61,665 nt of DNA from Caldilineaceae bacterium SB0664_bin_27 (GCA_009838625.1 VXRG01000089.1:1-61665); one strand, 5' to 3'; numbered from the stretch's first letter, positions 47,082 through 56,380 are shown. The notes: generated from the letters alone by a model not told the origin. A program made the numbers and translations.

Positions 47082-48020
47082 GTGCCTTATCAGATATTAA
47101 CCGACTCCGCGTTGCCGCCGGAAATGGCGGAGATGGTGGCTGACAGTTGCGACGTGCACCTTTGGGACCTGACCGAAGAGGACCCGAATCTGGGGATTAT
47201 CGAAGGGTTCCTCGTATACGGCCATCCCATCGTGCCGGGCTCGCTTATGGACAAAATGCCCAAGCTTCGCTGCCTGAGCAACTTTGGCGTAGGGGTAGAC
47301 CACATCGTCCTTGAAGATGCGCAGGCCCGCGGACTGCCGGTCGGTTACACGCCCGGTTTTGTTGACGGAGCGACCGCCGACATGGCCTTTACCTTGCTGA
47401 TGGCACTCGCTCGCAATCTCGTACCTGGCTGGCTCCACGCGCGCGGTCCTGACTACCTGGTCTACGATGGCAACATACTCCACGGGCACGAGATCTATGG
47501 TTCGACACTCGGAATTATAGGCATGGGCCGCGTTGGCCGCGTCGTCGCCCGCCGCGCCAGCGGCTTCGACATGAAGATCCTCTACCATAACCGAAATCAG
47601 AGCCCTTACGCCGAAGAGCTGAACGCCTCCTATCGAACGCTGGATGCCTTGCTTGAGGAGGCGGACTTTGTCGTACTCAGCGTGCCGATGGGGCCGGAAA
47701 CGCGTCATCTGATCGGCACGGCGGAGCTGGAGCGCATGAAGGAGAGCGCTTTCCTGATCAATGTGGCACGCGGCGGGGTCGTGGACCACGACGCCCTTTT
47801 GGACGCGCTTCAACGCAATCTGATCGCCGCCGCCGCCATGGACGTTACCGAGCCGGAGCCGCTGCCCCGCGACCATCCCCTCCTGAGGCTGGACAACTGT
47901 CTCATCCTCCCCCACCTGGGCAGCGCAACCTTCCAGACCCGCTACCAGATGTCCCGGCGGACCGTAGACAATCTGCTGGCCGGCCTGCGGGGGGAGGAGA
48001 TGTTGAGCCGCGTCGCCTAG
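47082..48020 (+). CDS. D-isomer specific 2-hydroxyacid dehydrogenase (copy 1)
   Basis: A 312-residue NAD-dependent enzyme. The Rossmann motif is GIIGMGRVGRVVARR; the catalytic Arg lies in NVARGGVVDHDAL, the Glu in MDVTEPEPLPRDHPLL and the His in LPHLGSATFQTRYQM. GTG 47082 is preceded by AGGAGG at 5 nt, far better than the upstream frame start at 47004. It interconverts 2-oxo and D-2-hydroxy acids (glyoxylate/hydroxypyruvate-reductase-like). A second, more distant member is at 58.2 kb. Confidence 0.93.
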   Translation: MPYQILTDSALPPEMAEMVADSCDVHLWDLTEEDPNLGIIEGFLVYGHPIVPGSLMDKMPKLRCLSNFGVGVDHIVLEDAQARGLPVGYTPGFVDGATADMAFTLLMALARNLVPGWLHARGPDYLVYDGNILHGHEIYGSTLGIIGMGRVGRVVARRASGFDMKILYHNRNQSPYAEELNASYRTLDALLEEADFVVLSVPMGPETRHLIGTAELERMKESAFLINVARGGVVDHDALLDALQRNLIAAAAMDVTEPEPLPRDHPLLRLDNCLILPHLGSATFQTRYQMSRRTVDNLLAGLRGEEMLSRVA

Positions 48021-48061
48021 CCCTCGCGCTCCCGGCACAAGGCAAGCAGCAGAAGCCGTTA

Positions 48062-49429
48062 CTACTGATTCACCGGCGGGCGCAGAAGTTCTGCCGGCGC
48101 GTCGGGCGGCGCGCTGAGCGTCAAGAGAAAGGCGATTACCGCCTCGCTTTGCTCCTCCGTAAACGCAAGCGGTACCAGGTCGGAATGCCCGGGGAATGCC
48201 GGCGGCGCGTGATTGTAGTGGCGCATGACGGCCTCCAGGTCTGGAAAGATGCCGTTGTGCATGTAGGGCGCCGTCTCAGCTACGTTGCGCAGCCCGGGCA
48301 CCTTGAACGCGCCGATCAACTCCTCGCCTTCGAGTTTGATAAAGCGCAGCTCCACGCACTCCTCCTCTTTCGCGTCGCTGAATTCGCCCTGGCAGTTGAA
48401 AACGTCCTCGACCACTTGAAAAGTCCCCAGGGACCGGCCCTGGTCGAACCTGCTTCCCTGCGGCAAGGGAAGGCCGATGTTGTGGAATGTCCCGTTGGTG
48501 AACAGGGGACCGTTGTGGCAGTCGGTGCACTGGCCGTCGCCGAAGAAGAGGCGCAGTCCCTCGGCTTCCTCCGCGCTGAACAGCTCGGACATGCGCTCCC
48601 GGTCGTTGACAAGGGCAGCCTCGGCGTAGTCATCAAAGCGGCTGCGACCCGGCAGGATTTTGCGGGAGTAGGCGGCGATGCTCTTACCTATATTGGCGAA
48701 GACGCGATTGACGGCCCCGCGATCGGCTTCACTCATCCCTTCCCAGGCCGCGAGTTTCGCCCCGTCCTCCACGGGCGCTGCGTCAGAGGGAAAGCGGGAC
48801 GCGTCGCTGAAATCGGGTCCCGGGCCGAAGACCGCCTCATACTGGCTCCGATAGTTTTCCAGCACATAACGGACGTGCGCAGTCCGGGTGCCCCCGTGTT
48901 CTATCGCGGCCTCCTGGGGCGCCAGCGCCTGCGCCCACTGGCTGTCTCTGCGTCCATCCCAGTAGAACCAGTCACTGTAGGCGATTCCTACGATAGTAGG
49001 CGTATGTCGTGGCGTATCGATATCGCGCACATTGGCCAGCGCCTTGCCGTCGGTGAAATAGCTTTGCGGTTGGTGGCACGTAGAGCAGGAGACCGTTCCG
49101 TCCGGGCTGAGGCCGCCGTCGAAAAAGAGTGCATGGCCCAGAGCGACAGCGTCGGAGCTGTCGCCAACGGCATTGGACGGGTCGGGCGGTAAGGGGGGCA
49201 GGCGGTCGAGGCTGAGAGAGGCGATGATCCCGCGTTCCGCGGCTGTCCAACTGTGAGCCGGGTCCGCTCCCGACTGGAAACCGATTCCTCTTCCGCCTGC
49301 AGAAGCGCCGAGTAGGTCGCGAATGGCGGCGCCGATATTTCCGGCGCCCACCAGGCCGCTGGAGAACAAAACCAGCGCCGCGAGGACTATAAAAGCCAGT
49401 GAGGCTCCGGCTACAAGAAGTCGACGCAC
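48062..49429 (-). CDS. Di-heme cytochrome c peroxidase (MauG/CCP family)
   Basis: A 455-residue periplasmic or surface-exposed enzyme. A signal/anchor segment (residues 1-28, LLVAGASLAFIVLAALVLF) is followed by two heme c sites, SCSTCHQPQ and QCTDCHNGP (C-x-x-C-H), and methionine/histidine candidates such as AETAPYMHNGIFPD. It reduces hydrogen peroxide or oxidises a partner as in MauG. GTG 49429 starts 3 nt after the stop of the lipoprotein gene, so they are one operon. Length is longer than the usual ~330 residues because of N-terminal and internal insertions. Confidence 0.93.
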   Translation of the reverse strand: MRRLLVAGASLAFIVLAALVLFSSGLVGAGNIGAAIRDLLGASAGGRGIGFQSGADPAHSWTAAERGIIASLSLDRLPPLPPDPSNAVGDSSDAVALGHALFFDGGLSPDGTVSCSTCHQPQSYFTDGKALANVRDIDTPRHTPTIVGIAYSDWFYWDGRRDSQWAQALAPQEAAIEHGGTRTAHVRYVLENYRSQYEAVFGPGPDFSDASRFPSDAAPVEDGAKLAAWEGMSEADRGAVNRVFANIGKSIAAYSRKILPGRSRFDDYAEAALVNDRERMSELFSAEEAEGLRLFFGDGQCTDCHNGPLFTNGTFHNIGLPLPQGSRFDQGRSLGTFQVVEDVFNCQGEFSDAKEEECVELRFIKLEGEELIGAFKVPGLRNVAETAPYMHNGIFPDLEAVMRHYNHAPPAFPGHSDLVPLAFTEEQSEAVIAFLLTLSAPPDAPAELLRPPVNQ

Positions 49430-49432
49430 GCT

Positions 49433-49915
49433 CTAGTTCAACTCGAACTCAAAGGTAACCGTATCGCTCTGTCCTCCGGAGCTGATCTCGAGCGTCAGCA
49501 CCCACACCCCTCCCATGTTGAACCGCATTCCTTCCAGCAGATATCCTCCTTCGCCGAGGTATTGGGTCACGCGCGGCGCAGTCGGGAATCCATGGTCGTG
49601 TTCAGGCATGCCGCCGTCAATTGCGATCTCGGCATCGGTAACCGGCTTACCGTCTGCGTTCTCGATATGCAGAGTCCAGGAATGGGTCTCGTTTATGACG
49701 ACAGGGTCCAGTTGGCTGACGGCGCTAACAGTGAAATGGCCGTTCTCGGTGGTCTGCGCTTCAAGCGAATCGGCCGGCATTGAGCCTCCGGACATGTCCA
49801 TGGACATGCCGTCCTCCATCTCCATCTCGCCCCCGCCCTGAGGCGGTCCAACCGGATTGCAAGCGCTGAAGACCAACGCTGCTGCCAATAGGCATGCAAG
49901 CAGACGGATTCTCAT
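49433..49915 (-). CDS. FixH/YtkA-like lipoprotein
   Basis: A 160-residue exported lipoprotein. MRIRLLACLLAAALVFSAC is a signal peptide with lipobox FSAC, so Cys19 is lipidated. After a Met/Gly/Asp-rich spacer (EMEMEDGMSMDMSGG, possibly metal-binding) comes a YtkA/FixH-type beta-sandwich: HSWTLHIENADGKPVTDAEI, GGMPEHDHGFPTAPRVTQYL. Starting at ATG 49915 (GGGAG upstream) gives a proper signal peptide; the frame runs further to 50182 but that leader is implausible. Coupled to the di-heme peroxidase. It may deliver copper or support cytochrome assembly; inferred. Confidence 0.8.
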   Translation of the reverse strand: MRIRLLACLLAAALVFSACNPVGPPQGGGEMEMEDGMSMDMSGGSMPADSLEAQTTENGHFTVSAVSQLDPVVINETHSWTLHIENADGKPVTDAEIAIDGGMPEHDHGFPTAPRVTQYLGEGGYLLEGMRFNMGGVWVLTLEISSGGQSDTVTFEFELN

Positions 49916-50284
49916 TCCATTTGACTCCCTTACTAGCAGGTTCGACGACACCATGCATGGGCAGTATAACACTCTCCGCTGTGTCAGCCTGTTTGCCGGA
50001 TTACATTGTCGAAACGCAGCTGCTGAGCCTGAGCGGTGTCGGGGTTGAGGTCTGGCGGCAAAACCGCGGGCGCGAATTTTCTGCTTACTGCTGGAACATT
50101 GTGACCTGGCCCCAAAAACTGGTCCAGGTAATATGTTATAATTGGGCCGTGGACTGGCGGAGATACGGCTGGTAGAAGACAAACGCCGGAGCAGGCATTC
50201 AAATAGCTTCAGAGAGGCTGAGGTGGCGATAGCCGAGAGCGGTACAGCGGCTTATGCACGCTCCAATTGGGAAGAAACTTCAAA
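49916..50284. other. Divergent intergenic region
   Basis: No gene is seen between the lipoprotein and the serine hydrolase. It contains the plus-strand extended -10 box at 50134-50142 and a GGCCCcAA / TTGGGCC near-palindrome around it (about 50108-50148). Confidence 0.4.
50134..50142 (+). promoter_or_regulatory. Extended -10 promoter element
   Basis: TGTTATAAT is a perfect extended -10 (TGn-TATAAT). No good -35 at normal spacing. It lies about 145 nt before the serine hydrolase start. Confidence 0.4.
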
Positions 50285-51844
50285 ATGAAAAACTCGGATC
50301 GTACTCACGGCAAGTCCACGTCCAATGCAACCACTACCTGGCCTGCTAAAAAATGGCAAACCTCTCCCCCGGAAAGTCAAGGAATGGACTCCGAGAGCTT
50401 GTTGGAATTACTGAGCTATTACCGGGAAAGCAAGCTTAACATTCATAGCATGTTGATTATTCGAAACGGTAATATCGGACTGGATGCTTGCTTTTATCCA
50501 TTCACCCCGGACGGGACTGTCCATGACCTGGCTTCTGTTACCAAGAGTATTACATCGGTCCTAATCGGTATTGCTATTGATCAGGGTTTCATTGAAAGTG
50601 TCGAACAGCCCCTTTTGTCCTATTTCCCGGAACGTACCATTGCCAATCTTGATGCCAATAAAGAAAAGATAACCATAGAAAACCTGCTCACCATGACGTC
50701 CGGATTCATCTGTGGATATCAACCAGGAGAAAAAGAACATAGTGAGATGTTCACAAGTGAAGACTGGGTGCAGTTTGTATTGGATTTGCCCATGGCCAGG
50801 GGACCGGGACAGGAGTATGCCTATTGCAGTGGAAACTCACATTTGCTTTCCGCGATCCTGACTAAGGCATCAGGAATGAGCATGCTCGATTTTGCACAGA
50901 AACACCTCTTTGCTCCGCTTGGTATCAATGAGGTTATCTGGCCTGCAGATCCTCAGGGAATAACTAGAGGTTGGGGGGATATTCATCTGCATCCGCATGA
51001 TCTGGCTAAGATTGGGTACCTTTACCTGAACAAGGGACTCTGGCAGGGAAAACAGCTATTGAGCGCGGCATGGGTGGAAAAATCAACACAAGCCCAAGCT
51101 GATCGTGCGATAAAGACGAATACATTCATCCGTCCAGGTCGCGATTATGGATATGCCTGGCACCTCGTTTCCGAAGGGCCTTTTTCTGGAATGTACTATG
51201 CTGCTGGTCGTGGTGGGCAATCGCTTCATGTTTTGCCAGGCGCAAATATCGTAACGGTTATCACTGGTGGAGAGAACGAGCTGTTGGAATTTGATAGAGC
51301 AGGAATTGGTGAATTTATATTGTCGATTTCAGATCAGGCATTACCGAAAAATACTGAAGGTAATGAGAATCTTCAGCAAAAGACAGAAGTGATCACAGCC
51401 GCGCCGTCTCCCGTACAGAAAGTTTTGCCAGAAATAGCGCAAATCATTTCAGGGAAAAAATTTTTGCTTGATGAAAACTTTCTCAACTTCAAGACGATTT
51501 CTTTGAGTTTCAAGGGTCAAGAAGAAGCAGAAGTCAGGTTTACTATGATTGATCCCACGTCCGAAAAGTTCAACCAACTAGTGGAACCAGTATTCACACA
51601 ACTTGCGGCGCCAATGAGGTTAGATGGTATCTACACCCTCGTTCCCGGACGATTTGGGCTGTCTACGGGAATAATAGGAAACTGGGATACAAATGGTGAT
51701 TTTCTTTTAACCATTGATGAGATGGCCGATATCAACGTATTCGAACTCAGAATGTCATTTGAAGCGGATAAAGTAACGATTGTGCTGAACGAGAAGACAG
51801 GACTCATCGTCAATGAAACATTCGAGGGGGTACGCCAGCATTAG
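50285..51844 (+). CDS. Serine hydrolase of the beta-lactamase / class C family
   Basis: A 519-residue penicillin-binding-protein-like hydrolase. The S-x-x-K motif is ASVTKSIT (Ser near residue 94), followed by YCSGNSHLL (Y-x-N-type) and the third motif region AAGRGGQSLHV. Residues about 370-519 form an added domain like those C-terminal to DUF3471-type esterases. No signal peptide, so cytoplasmic or esterase-like function is likely, not drug resistance. The coding sequence is visibly richer in A and T and in A/T-ending codons (AAA, GAA, ATT) than its neighbours, suggesting recent horizontal transfer. GGGAAG precedes ATG 50285. Confidence 0.87.
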   Translation: MKNSDRTHGKSTSNATTTWPAKKWQTSPPESQGMDSESLLELLSYYRESKLNIHSMLIIRNGNIGLDACFYPFTPDGTVHDLASVTKSITSVLIGIAIDQGFIESVEQPLLSYFPERTIANLDANKEKITIENLLTMTSGFICGYQPGEKEHSEMFTSEDWVQFVLDLPMARGPGQEYAYCSGNSHLLSAILTKASGMSMLDFAQKHLFAPLGINEVIWPADPQGITRGWGDIHLHPHDLAKIGYLYLNKGLWQGKQLLSAAWVEKSTQAQADRAIKTNTFIRPGRDYGYAWHLVSEGPFSGMYYAAGRGGQSLHVLPGANIVTVITGGENELLEFDRAGIGEFILSISDQALPKNTEGNENLQQKTEVITAAPSPVQKVLPEIAQIISGKKFLLDENFLNFKTISLSFKGQEEAEVRFTMIDPTSEKFNQLVEPVFTQLAAPMRLDGIYTLVPGRFGLSTGIIGNWDTNGDFLLTIDEMADINVFELRMSFEADKVTIVLNEKTGLIVNETFEGVRQH

Positions 51845-52287
51845 ACTGTGACTGCCCATATTGCAGGCTGTCCAACAACGCGGTTTTTGGGTCGATTTCT
51901 TTCGGCGACGGCACATAAGCATCAGATTTATCGTGTTTGACTTCATGTCTCTGACGTGCTAAAGTATATATTATAGTAGAAATGCACCGTAAGGATGACT
52001 AGCCGAGACGGTGGCACCTGATCAGGAATCAGCCAGCAGTGGGGTACGAATGCTGGACGGCCGGATGACGACGATCATGAGTGCGATCTGGATGTTCATC
52101 GAGCGGGTTGGCTGTTTCTGCCTTCAGTGGGATTCCTCGCAGTGTTCAACGTAAATGAGAGGCCGACTAGGCCTTAAGGTCTCTCCCCTACGTTAATCAT
52201 ATCGTGCCGCTTTCGTTCCTCATTGGCCCTCTCACGTTCAGTTACTTCGAGCAATCTCAAGACAATTGCAGAAAGGAAGGACACGAG
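51845..52287. other. Intergenic region before the ABC transporter
   Basis: About 440 bp without a supported gene. The first 150 bp share the AT-rich character of the serine hydrolase and may be part of the same acquired segment. A candidate promoter lies at 51937-51965, and the last 90 bp before the binding protein are the leader with ribosome binding site GGAAGG. Confidence 0.45.
51937..51965 (+). promoter_or_regulatory. Candidate promoter for the ABC operon
   Basis: TTGACT (51937-51942) and TAAAGT (51960-51965) are 17 bp apart; the -10 is weak, but AT-rich TATATTATAG follows directly. Confidence 0.3.
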
Positions 52288-53973
52288 ATGAACAACAAGC
52301 ATTGGCACCTCACGCTTATCGTCATGCTGGTAACCCTCGGCATGGTAATGTCCGCCTGCGCGGCGGACGCGCCTGCTCCGGACACCGCTTCCGGAGAAAT
52401 GGCCGCGGGCGCCACAATGGAAGAGGAAGCTGAACGCGTGATCCGCGTGGGCTTCCGTTCCAATTGGGCCCAGGGGTTCAACATTTTCCCCTATCCTACC
52501 TATAAGGCCCAGGGCGACATCGAACCCTACTTCTATATGCCGTTGCTCCTCCACAACAGAGATTTCGAGGCGGTGCCGTGGCTGGCGAAGGACTGGGAAC
52601 TCACGCAAAACTGCGACTCCGCCACCTTCTACCTGTATGAAGATGCCGTCTGGTCCGACGGCACACCGCTGACCTCAGCTGACGTCAAGTATACCTTCGA
52701 AATGTTGTCCCATCCCGAGGTCATGAACCGGAACTATGGGTGGGTCGGCGAGCAGGAATACGTGAAAGGCGAAGCCGACGAGATTGTGGGTATCGTGATG
52801 GTGGATGACCACACGGTCCGCTTTGACATGCAAGAGGGCAGAAACAACTGCACGCCCCACCACGAGGAGTACGGCCCCAGGGTGGGCATTGTTCCCAAGC
52901 ACATTTTTGAGAAGTTTCCCCTCGAAACCCTCATCACCGGCGAGAATCCCGAGGCCATGAATCCCACCGTGGTGAGCGGCCCCTTCCGTCTGGGCGACCT
53001 GGAGAGGGATGTGTTCTTCGAAGCTGTTGCGGTCGATGACTGGTGGGGCGCGAAGTACTTCGGCGAACCCAAGGTGGACAAGATCATTGCCATCACCATG
53101 GAACACGAGGCGCAGCTACCGGCTCTGGTCGCAGGCGACCTGGATGTCACCCAGTACTTGCAGGTGAGCGACATCGAAGGCCTGGAGGGCAATCCCGACC
53201 TGAAGATCCTCGTGGACGAATCCCTGGGGATGCTTGGGATTCAGTTTAATCGCCGGCCCGGGTCCCTGCCGGACAAGATCCGCTACGCGATGGAATACGC
53301 CACCGACCGCGACGCCATCGTCGCCGCCCACACGCTGGGCCATGGCAGCAAGACCTACAGTTGGATGGCCAACGAAGGAGCCTATCGAGCCGAGGACATG
53401 GTGTGGCGCGAGTACGACCCCGAAATGGCCAAGCAGTTGATCCAGGAAGCCATCGACGCGGGCGAATGGGAAGCCGACCGCACCATCATCTTCCTCGATG
53501 ACGCTGAAAAGCCCATCTGGAACCTGTGGATTGACATGATGAGCGCGGTGGGATTGAACGTCGAGATGCAGATCGTCGGCCTGGCCTTCCCTGACAAACT
53601 CCTCGCCGGCGAGTACGACGTTAGCGAAGGAGGGGGCGGAACCGTTCGGGGATATAGCCTCCGAGCCTGTTACTACTTCCATCGACCACTTGGTAGGAAC
53701 TACGAGAATACCGGCTGGTACGACGACGAATTCGGCACCTTGTGCAAGGAAGCCCGGGCCACGCTCGATGATGAAGTACGCACGAGAAACCTCGCCAGGG
53801 CCACCAAAATCTGGTACGACTATGGTCCCTGGATCACCTTCTCCACCAATATGCGCGTCTGGGGCACCCGATCCAATATCTGCGGTGTCGTTCCCAACAC
53901 CACAACTGGCCTGGTGCACCGCGGCGGCGCAGACTATGGTCTCTTGGACTGGTACATCTGCGATGAGGGCTAG
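52288..53973 (+). CDS. ABC transporter substrate-binding lipoprotein (peptide/nickel type, SBP_bac_5)
   Basis: A 561-residue extracellular binding protein. The signal peptide ends in a lipobox, MVMSAC (Cys near residue 24), followed by a spacer rich in Ala, Asp and Glu. The family 5 fold is recognisable: AKDWELTQNCDSATFYLYED, DGTPLTSADVKYTFE, NPTVVSGPFRLGDL and GIQFNRRPGSLPDKIRYAM. It captures oligopeptides or other organic solutes and hands them to the permeases downstream. ATG 52288 has GGAAGG about 9 nt upstream. The ORF could extend to 52204 but without a signal peptide. Confidence 0.94.
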   Translation: MNNKHWHLTLIVMLVTLGMVMSACAADAPAPDTASGEMAAGATMEEEAERVIRVGFRSNWAQGFNIFPYPTYKAQGDIEPYFYMPLLLHNRDFEAVPWLAKDWELTQNCDSATFYLYEDAVWSDGTPLTSADVKYTFEMLSHPEVMNRNYGWVGEQEYVKGEADEIVGIVMVDDHTVRFDMQEGRNNCTPHHEEYGPRVGIVPKHIFEKFPLETLITGENPEAMNPTVVSGPFRLGDLERDVFFEAVAVDDWWGAKYFGEPKVDKIIAITMEHEAQLPALVAGDLDVTQYLQVSDIEGLEGNPDLKILVDESLGMLGIQFNRRPGSLPDKIRYAMEYATDRDAIVAAHTLGHGSKTYSWMANEGAYRAEDMVWREYDPEMAKQLIQEAIDAGEWEADRTIIFLDDAEKPIWNLWIDMMSAVGLNVEMQIVGLAFPDKLLAGEYDVSEGGGGTVRGYSLRACYYFHRPLGRNYENTGWYDDEFGTLCKEARATLDDEVRTRNLARATKIWYDYGPWITFSTNMRVWGTRSNICGVVPNTTTGLVHRGGADYGLLDWYICDEG

Positions 53974-54016
53974 TCACGCCCGAATTGGGTCTGTGTAGAA
54001 TCTGATTGGTAGGGGT

Positions 54017-54048
54017 AGGGGCATGGGGATGTTCGTCCCCGTGCCCCT
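54017..54048 (+). repeat. 13-bp intergenic hairpin
   Basis: AGGGGCATGGGGA (54017-54029) and TCCCCGTGCCCCT (54036-54048) pair over 13 positions with one G-T wobble and a 6-nt TGTTCG loop. No U-tract follows. It lies between the binding protein and permease genes and may stabilise the upstream message or be a palindromic intergenic repeat. Confidence 0.7.
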
Positions 54049-54069
54049 CCGCCCGCCTTAGGGGGTCTG

Positions 54070-55074
54070 ATGACGACTTACATCATCCGGCGCATATGGC
54101 TCATCTTCCCGATCCTTTTCATCATTACCATCGTCAACTTCGGACTGATGCACCTGGCGCCTGGCGATCCCACCCAATTCATGTTGCCGCCCGATATTGC
54201 GTTCGAACACATAGAAATCACGATTGACGGACATGGCTACAAATACGAGGCAAAAGAAGGGTACGAGGACTACCTTAAGGAGAAGTTAGGGCTGGACAAA
54301 CCTATCCACGTGCAGTACCTTCGCTGGCTGTGGAACCTGTCCCAGGGCAACTTTGGCCGCTCGATGATTGATCAAGCGGACGTGTTCGAGGAGATGGTCC
54401 GTAGACTACCGATAACGCTGAGGCTGACGGTGACCTCCCTGGCGGTCAGCCTTGTGGTAGGACTTGGGCTGGGCATCCTCTCTGCCCTCTTCCAGTACTC
54501 GCTATTCGACGTCGTGACCACCGTCATCTCCTTCCTCTTCCTCAGCTTACCCGGTTTCTTCTTCCTGCTTCTGGCCATATGGGTGTTTGCCTTGAAGCTC
54601 AACTGGCTCCCCGCAAGCGGAATGTATTCCGTAGGCGGCGATAGAGGGATGTGGGATAGCCTCAGTCACATGATCCTGCCGGTCACGGTGCTCGGGCTGG
54701 GTGGTTCCGCCGGTTTTATCCGCTTTGCGCGCACCAGCATGTTGGAGGTGATGGGCGAGGACTACGTGCGCACGGCGCAGGCCAAAGGACTCCCAGAGCG
54801 TGTCGTGATCATGCGCCATGCCTTCCGCAACGCGCTCATGCCGATCGTGACGATCGTCAGCTACCGGTTGCCGGCCCTGTTTGCCGGCTCAGTGCTGGTA
54901 GAACGTCTGGCAAACTGGCCGGGCATCGGTCGCTGGGTGCTCGACGCTGCCCTGTCGAAAGACTATCCCGTCATGATGGCCAACGTGATCGTCATCGCCA
55001 TCCTGACGCTGATAGCAAATCTGATCGCCGACATCGCCTACGCGTTTGTCGATCCTCGTATTGCCTATAAATGA
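54070..55074 (+). CDS. ABC transporter permease, DppB/OppB type
   Basis: A 334-residue inner-membrane permease. It opens with MTTYIIRRIWLIFPILFIIT, has about six membrane helices, and bears the coupling-helix (EAA-like) segment ARTSMLEVMGEDYVRTAQAKG...RHAFRNALMP. LERLANWPGIGRWVLDAAL-type sequence near the C-terminus is usual for DppB. It forms a heterodimeric channel with the next gene. AGGGGG precedes the ATG. An extra soluble loop near residues 45-95 (DYLKEKLGLDKPIHVQYLRW) is normal for the family. Confidence 0.95.
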   Translation: MTTYIIRRIWLIFPILFIITIVNFGLMHLAPGDPTQFMLPPDIAFEHIEITIDGHGYKYEAKEGYEDYLKEKLGLDKPIHVQYLRWLWNLSQGNFGRSMIDQADVFEEMVRRLPITLRLTVTSLAVSLVVGLGLGILSALFQYSLFDVVTTVISFLFLSLPGFFFLLLAIWVFALKLNWLPASGMYSVGGDRGMWDSLSHMILPVTVLGLGGSAGFIRFARTSMLEVMGEDYVRTAQAKGLPERVVIMRHAFRNALMPIVTIVSYRLPALFAGSVLVERLANWPGIGRWVLDAALSKDYPVMMANVIVIAILTLIANLIADIAYAFVDPRIAYK

Positions 55075-55230
55075 GCCTCCTCGTAACGCCAATCAATGAG
55101 CTGCAGATCTCGCGAGGACACCGATGAGCTCCTGTGCGGCGTTCAGGATGACGGGCGCAGGCCTCATTTCTGGCTTGGACAACGCTGTACAGCGGCGTGA
55201 GATACTCGGCATGCACTGGGGCTCACCATT

Positions 55231-56166
55231 ATGACCGAACGTACAGAGACAGTGGAACGACCTTCCTCACAGCGCGAGCGACCCTCCGCTGGCGGCGACG
55301 CCGCGTTGACGCGCCGCCAGGGCCTGTTTCAGTCTCGCGCCTGGAAGAACTATCTGCGCAATCGTTTCGGCGTCCTCGGCGCGTTCATGATCGGCGTGCT
55401 GTTGATCATCACGCTGGCTGCGCCTCTGGTGACGGGCTATGAACCTTCCGCAACCGACGCCTACAACCTGGTTAAACCGCCGAGCAGCGAACACTGGCTG
55501 GGAACGGACGCGATCGGCAGAGACATGTGGTCCCGCGTCGTCTATGGCGGGCGCATTTCCCTGCTGGTCGGTGCGCTGGGAGTGATGCTGCAGACGGTCA
55601 TCGGCACGATCATGGGTGCCATATCGGGCTTCTTCGGCGGCTGGGTGGACAACGTGATCCAGCGGCTCGTGGAGGTGATGCAGGTATTTCCCGATTTCAT
55701 GATGCTCCTGATCATGGTATCCTTGCTGGGTCCCAGCCTGGTCAATCTGTTCATTGCCATTGCACTCCTGAATTGGCATGGTGTGTGCCGCTTGATTCGA
55801 GGCCAGATCTTGACAGTGCGGGAAGAGGACTACATCCTGGCTGCCCGATCCATCGGTGTGGACAACCGTCGCATTATCGTCCGGCACATCCTGCCGAACC
55901 TGTCCGGCATCATCCTGGTCAGTATGGTGACCAGCATCGGCGGCTTCATCCTGCTCGAAGCCAGTCTCAGCTTTGTTGGCCTGGGTGTGCAGCCTCCGAC
56001 GCCAAGCTGGGGAAACCTGATCTTTCAGGCCAATAACCTGGTCGTTCTGCAGATCCGTCCCTGGCTCTGGATACCGCCGGGCCTTGCCGTGATCCTCTGT
56101 GTGCTTGGCTTCAACTTCATTGGCGACGCGCTGCGTGATGTCTTCGATCCCCTTCGACAGCAATAG
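55231..56166 (+). CDS. ABC transporter permease, DppC/OppC type
   Basis: A 311-residue permease, partner of the upstream DppB-like protein. The N-terminal cytoplasmic leader is followed by the conserved LFQSRAWKNYLRNRFGVLG and HWLGTDAIGRDMWSRVVYGG; the coupling segment is YILAARSIGVDNRRIIVRHI. About six membrane helices. No ATPase (DppD/F) genes follow, so the energising subunits must be encoded elsewhere or shared with another importer. The gap before it is 156 bp with no gene. Confidence 0.95.
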   Translation: MTERTETVERPSSQRERPSAGGDAALTRRQGLFQSRAWKNYLRNRFGVLGAFMIGVLLIITLAAPLVTGYEPSATDAYNLVKPPSSEHWLGTDAIGRDMWSRVVYGGRISLLVGALGVMLQTVIGTIMGAISGFFGGWVDNVIQRLVEVMQVFPDFMMLLIMVSLLGPSLVNLFIAIALLNWHGVCRLIRGQILTVREEDYILAARSIGVDNRRIIVRHILPNLSGIILVSMVTSIGGFILLEASLSFVGLGVQPPTPSWGNLIFQANNLVVLQIRPWLWIPPGLAVILCVLGFNFIGDALRDVFDPLRQQ

Positions 56167-56380
56167 TCTCGCTCGTTTGCTCGTTGTTCATTTGTAAGAA
56201 AACCTGGACCCGCACATCCGCTGCGACTGGGCACCGAAACGAAAAGAATTCCCACAAAGACCTTGCCCCCGAGTCTTGTCCGAGCCCAGGAGGGCGCAGG
56301 CAACCTCTCATCGAACTCTTTGTCATCGACCGGCCCAACACAAATCCAGTAGAATCACAGCAGGTAAGGAGATAAACCTC

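Noticed and set aside
48149..49192. 347-codon plus-strand frame opposite the di-heme peroxidase
   Set aside because: Antisense shadow; the minus strand has both heme motifs and a signal segment.
50285..51844. Antibiotic-resistance beta-lactamase
   Set aside because: It has the S-x-x-K fold but no signal peptide and the extra C-terminal domain is typical of esterase-like members.
55267..56163. 298-codon minus-strand frame opposite the DppC-like permease
   Set aside because: His/Asp-rich antisense of a clear permease.
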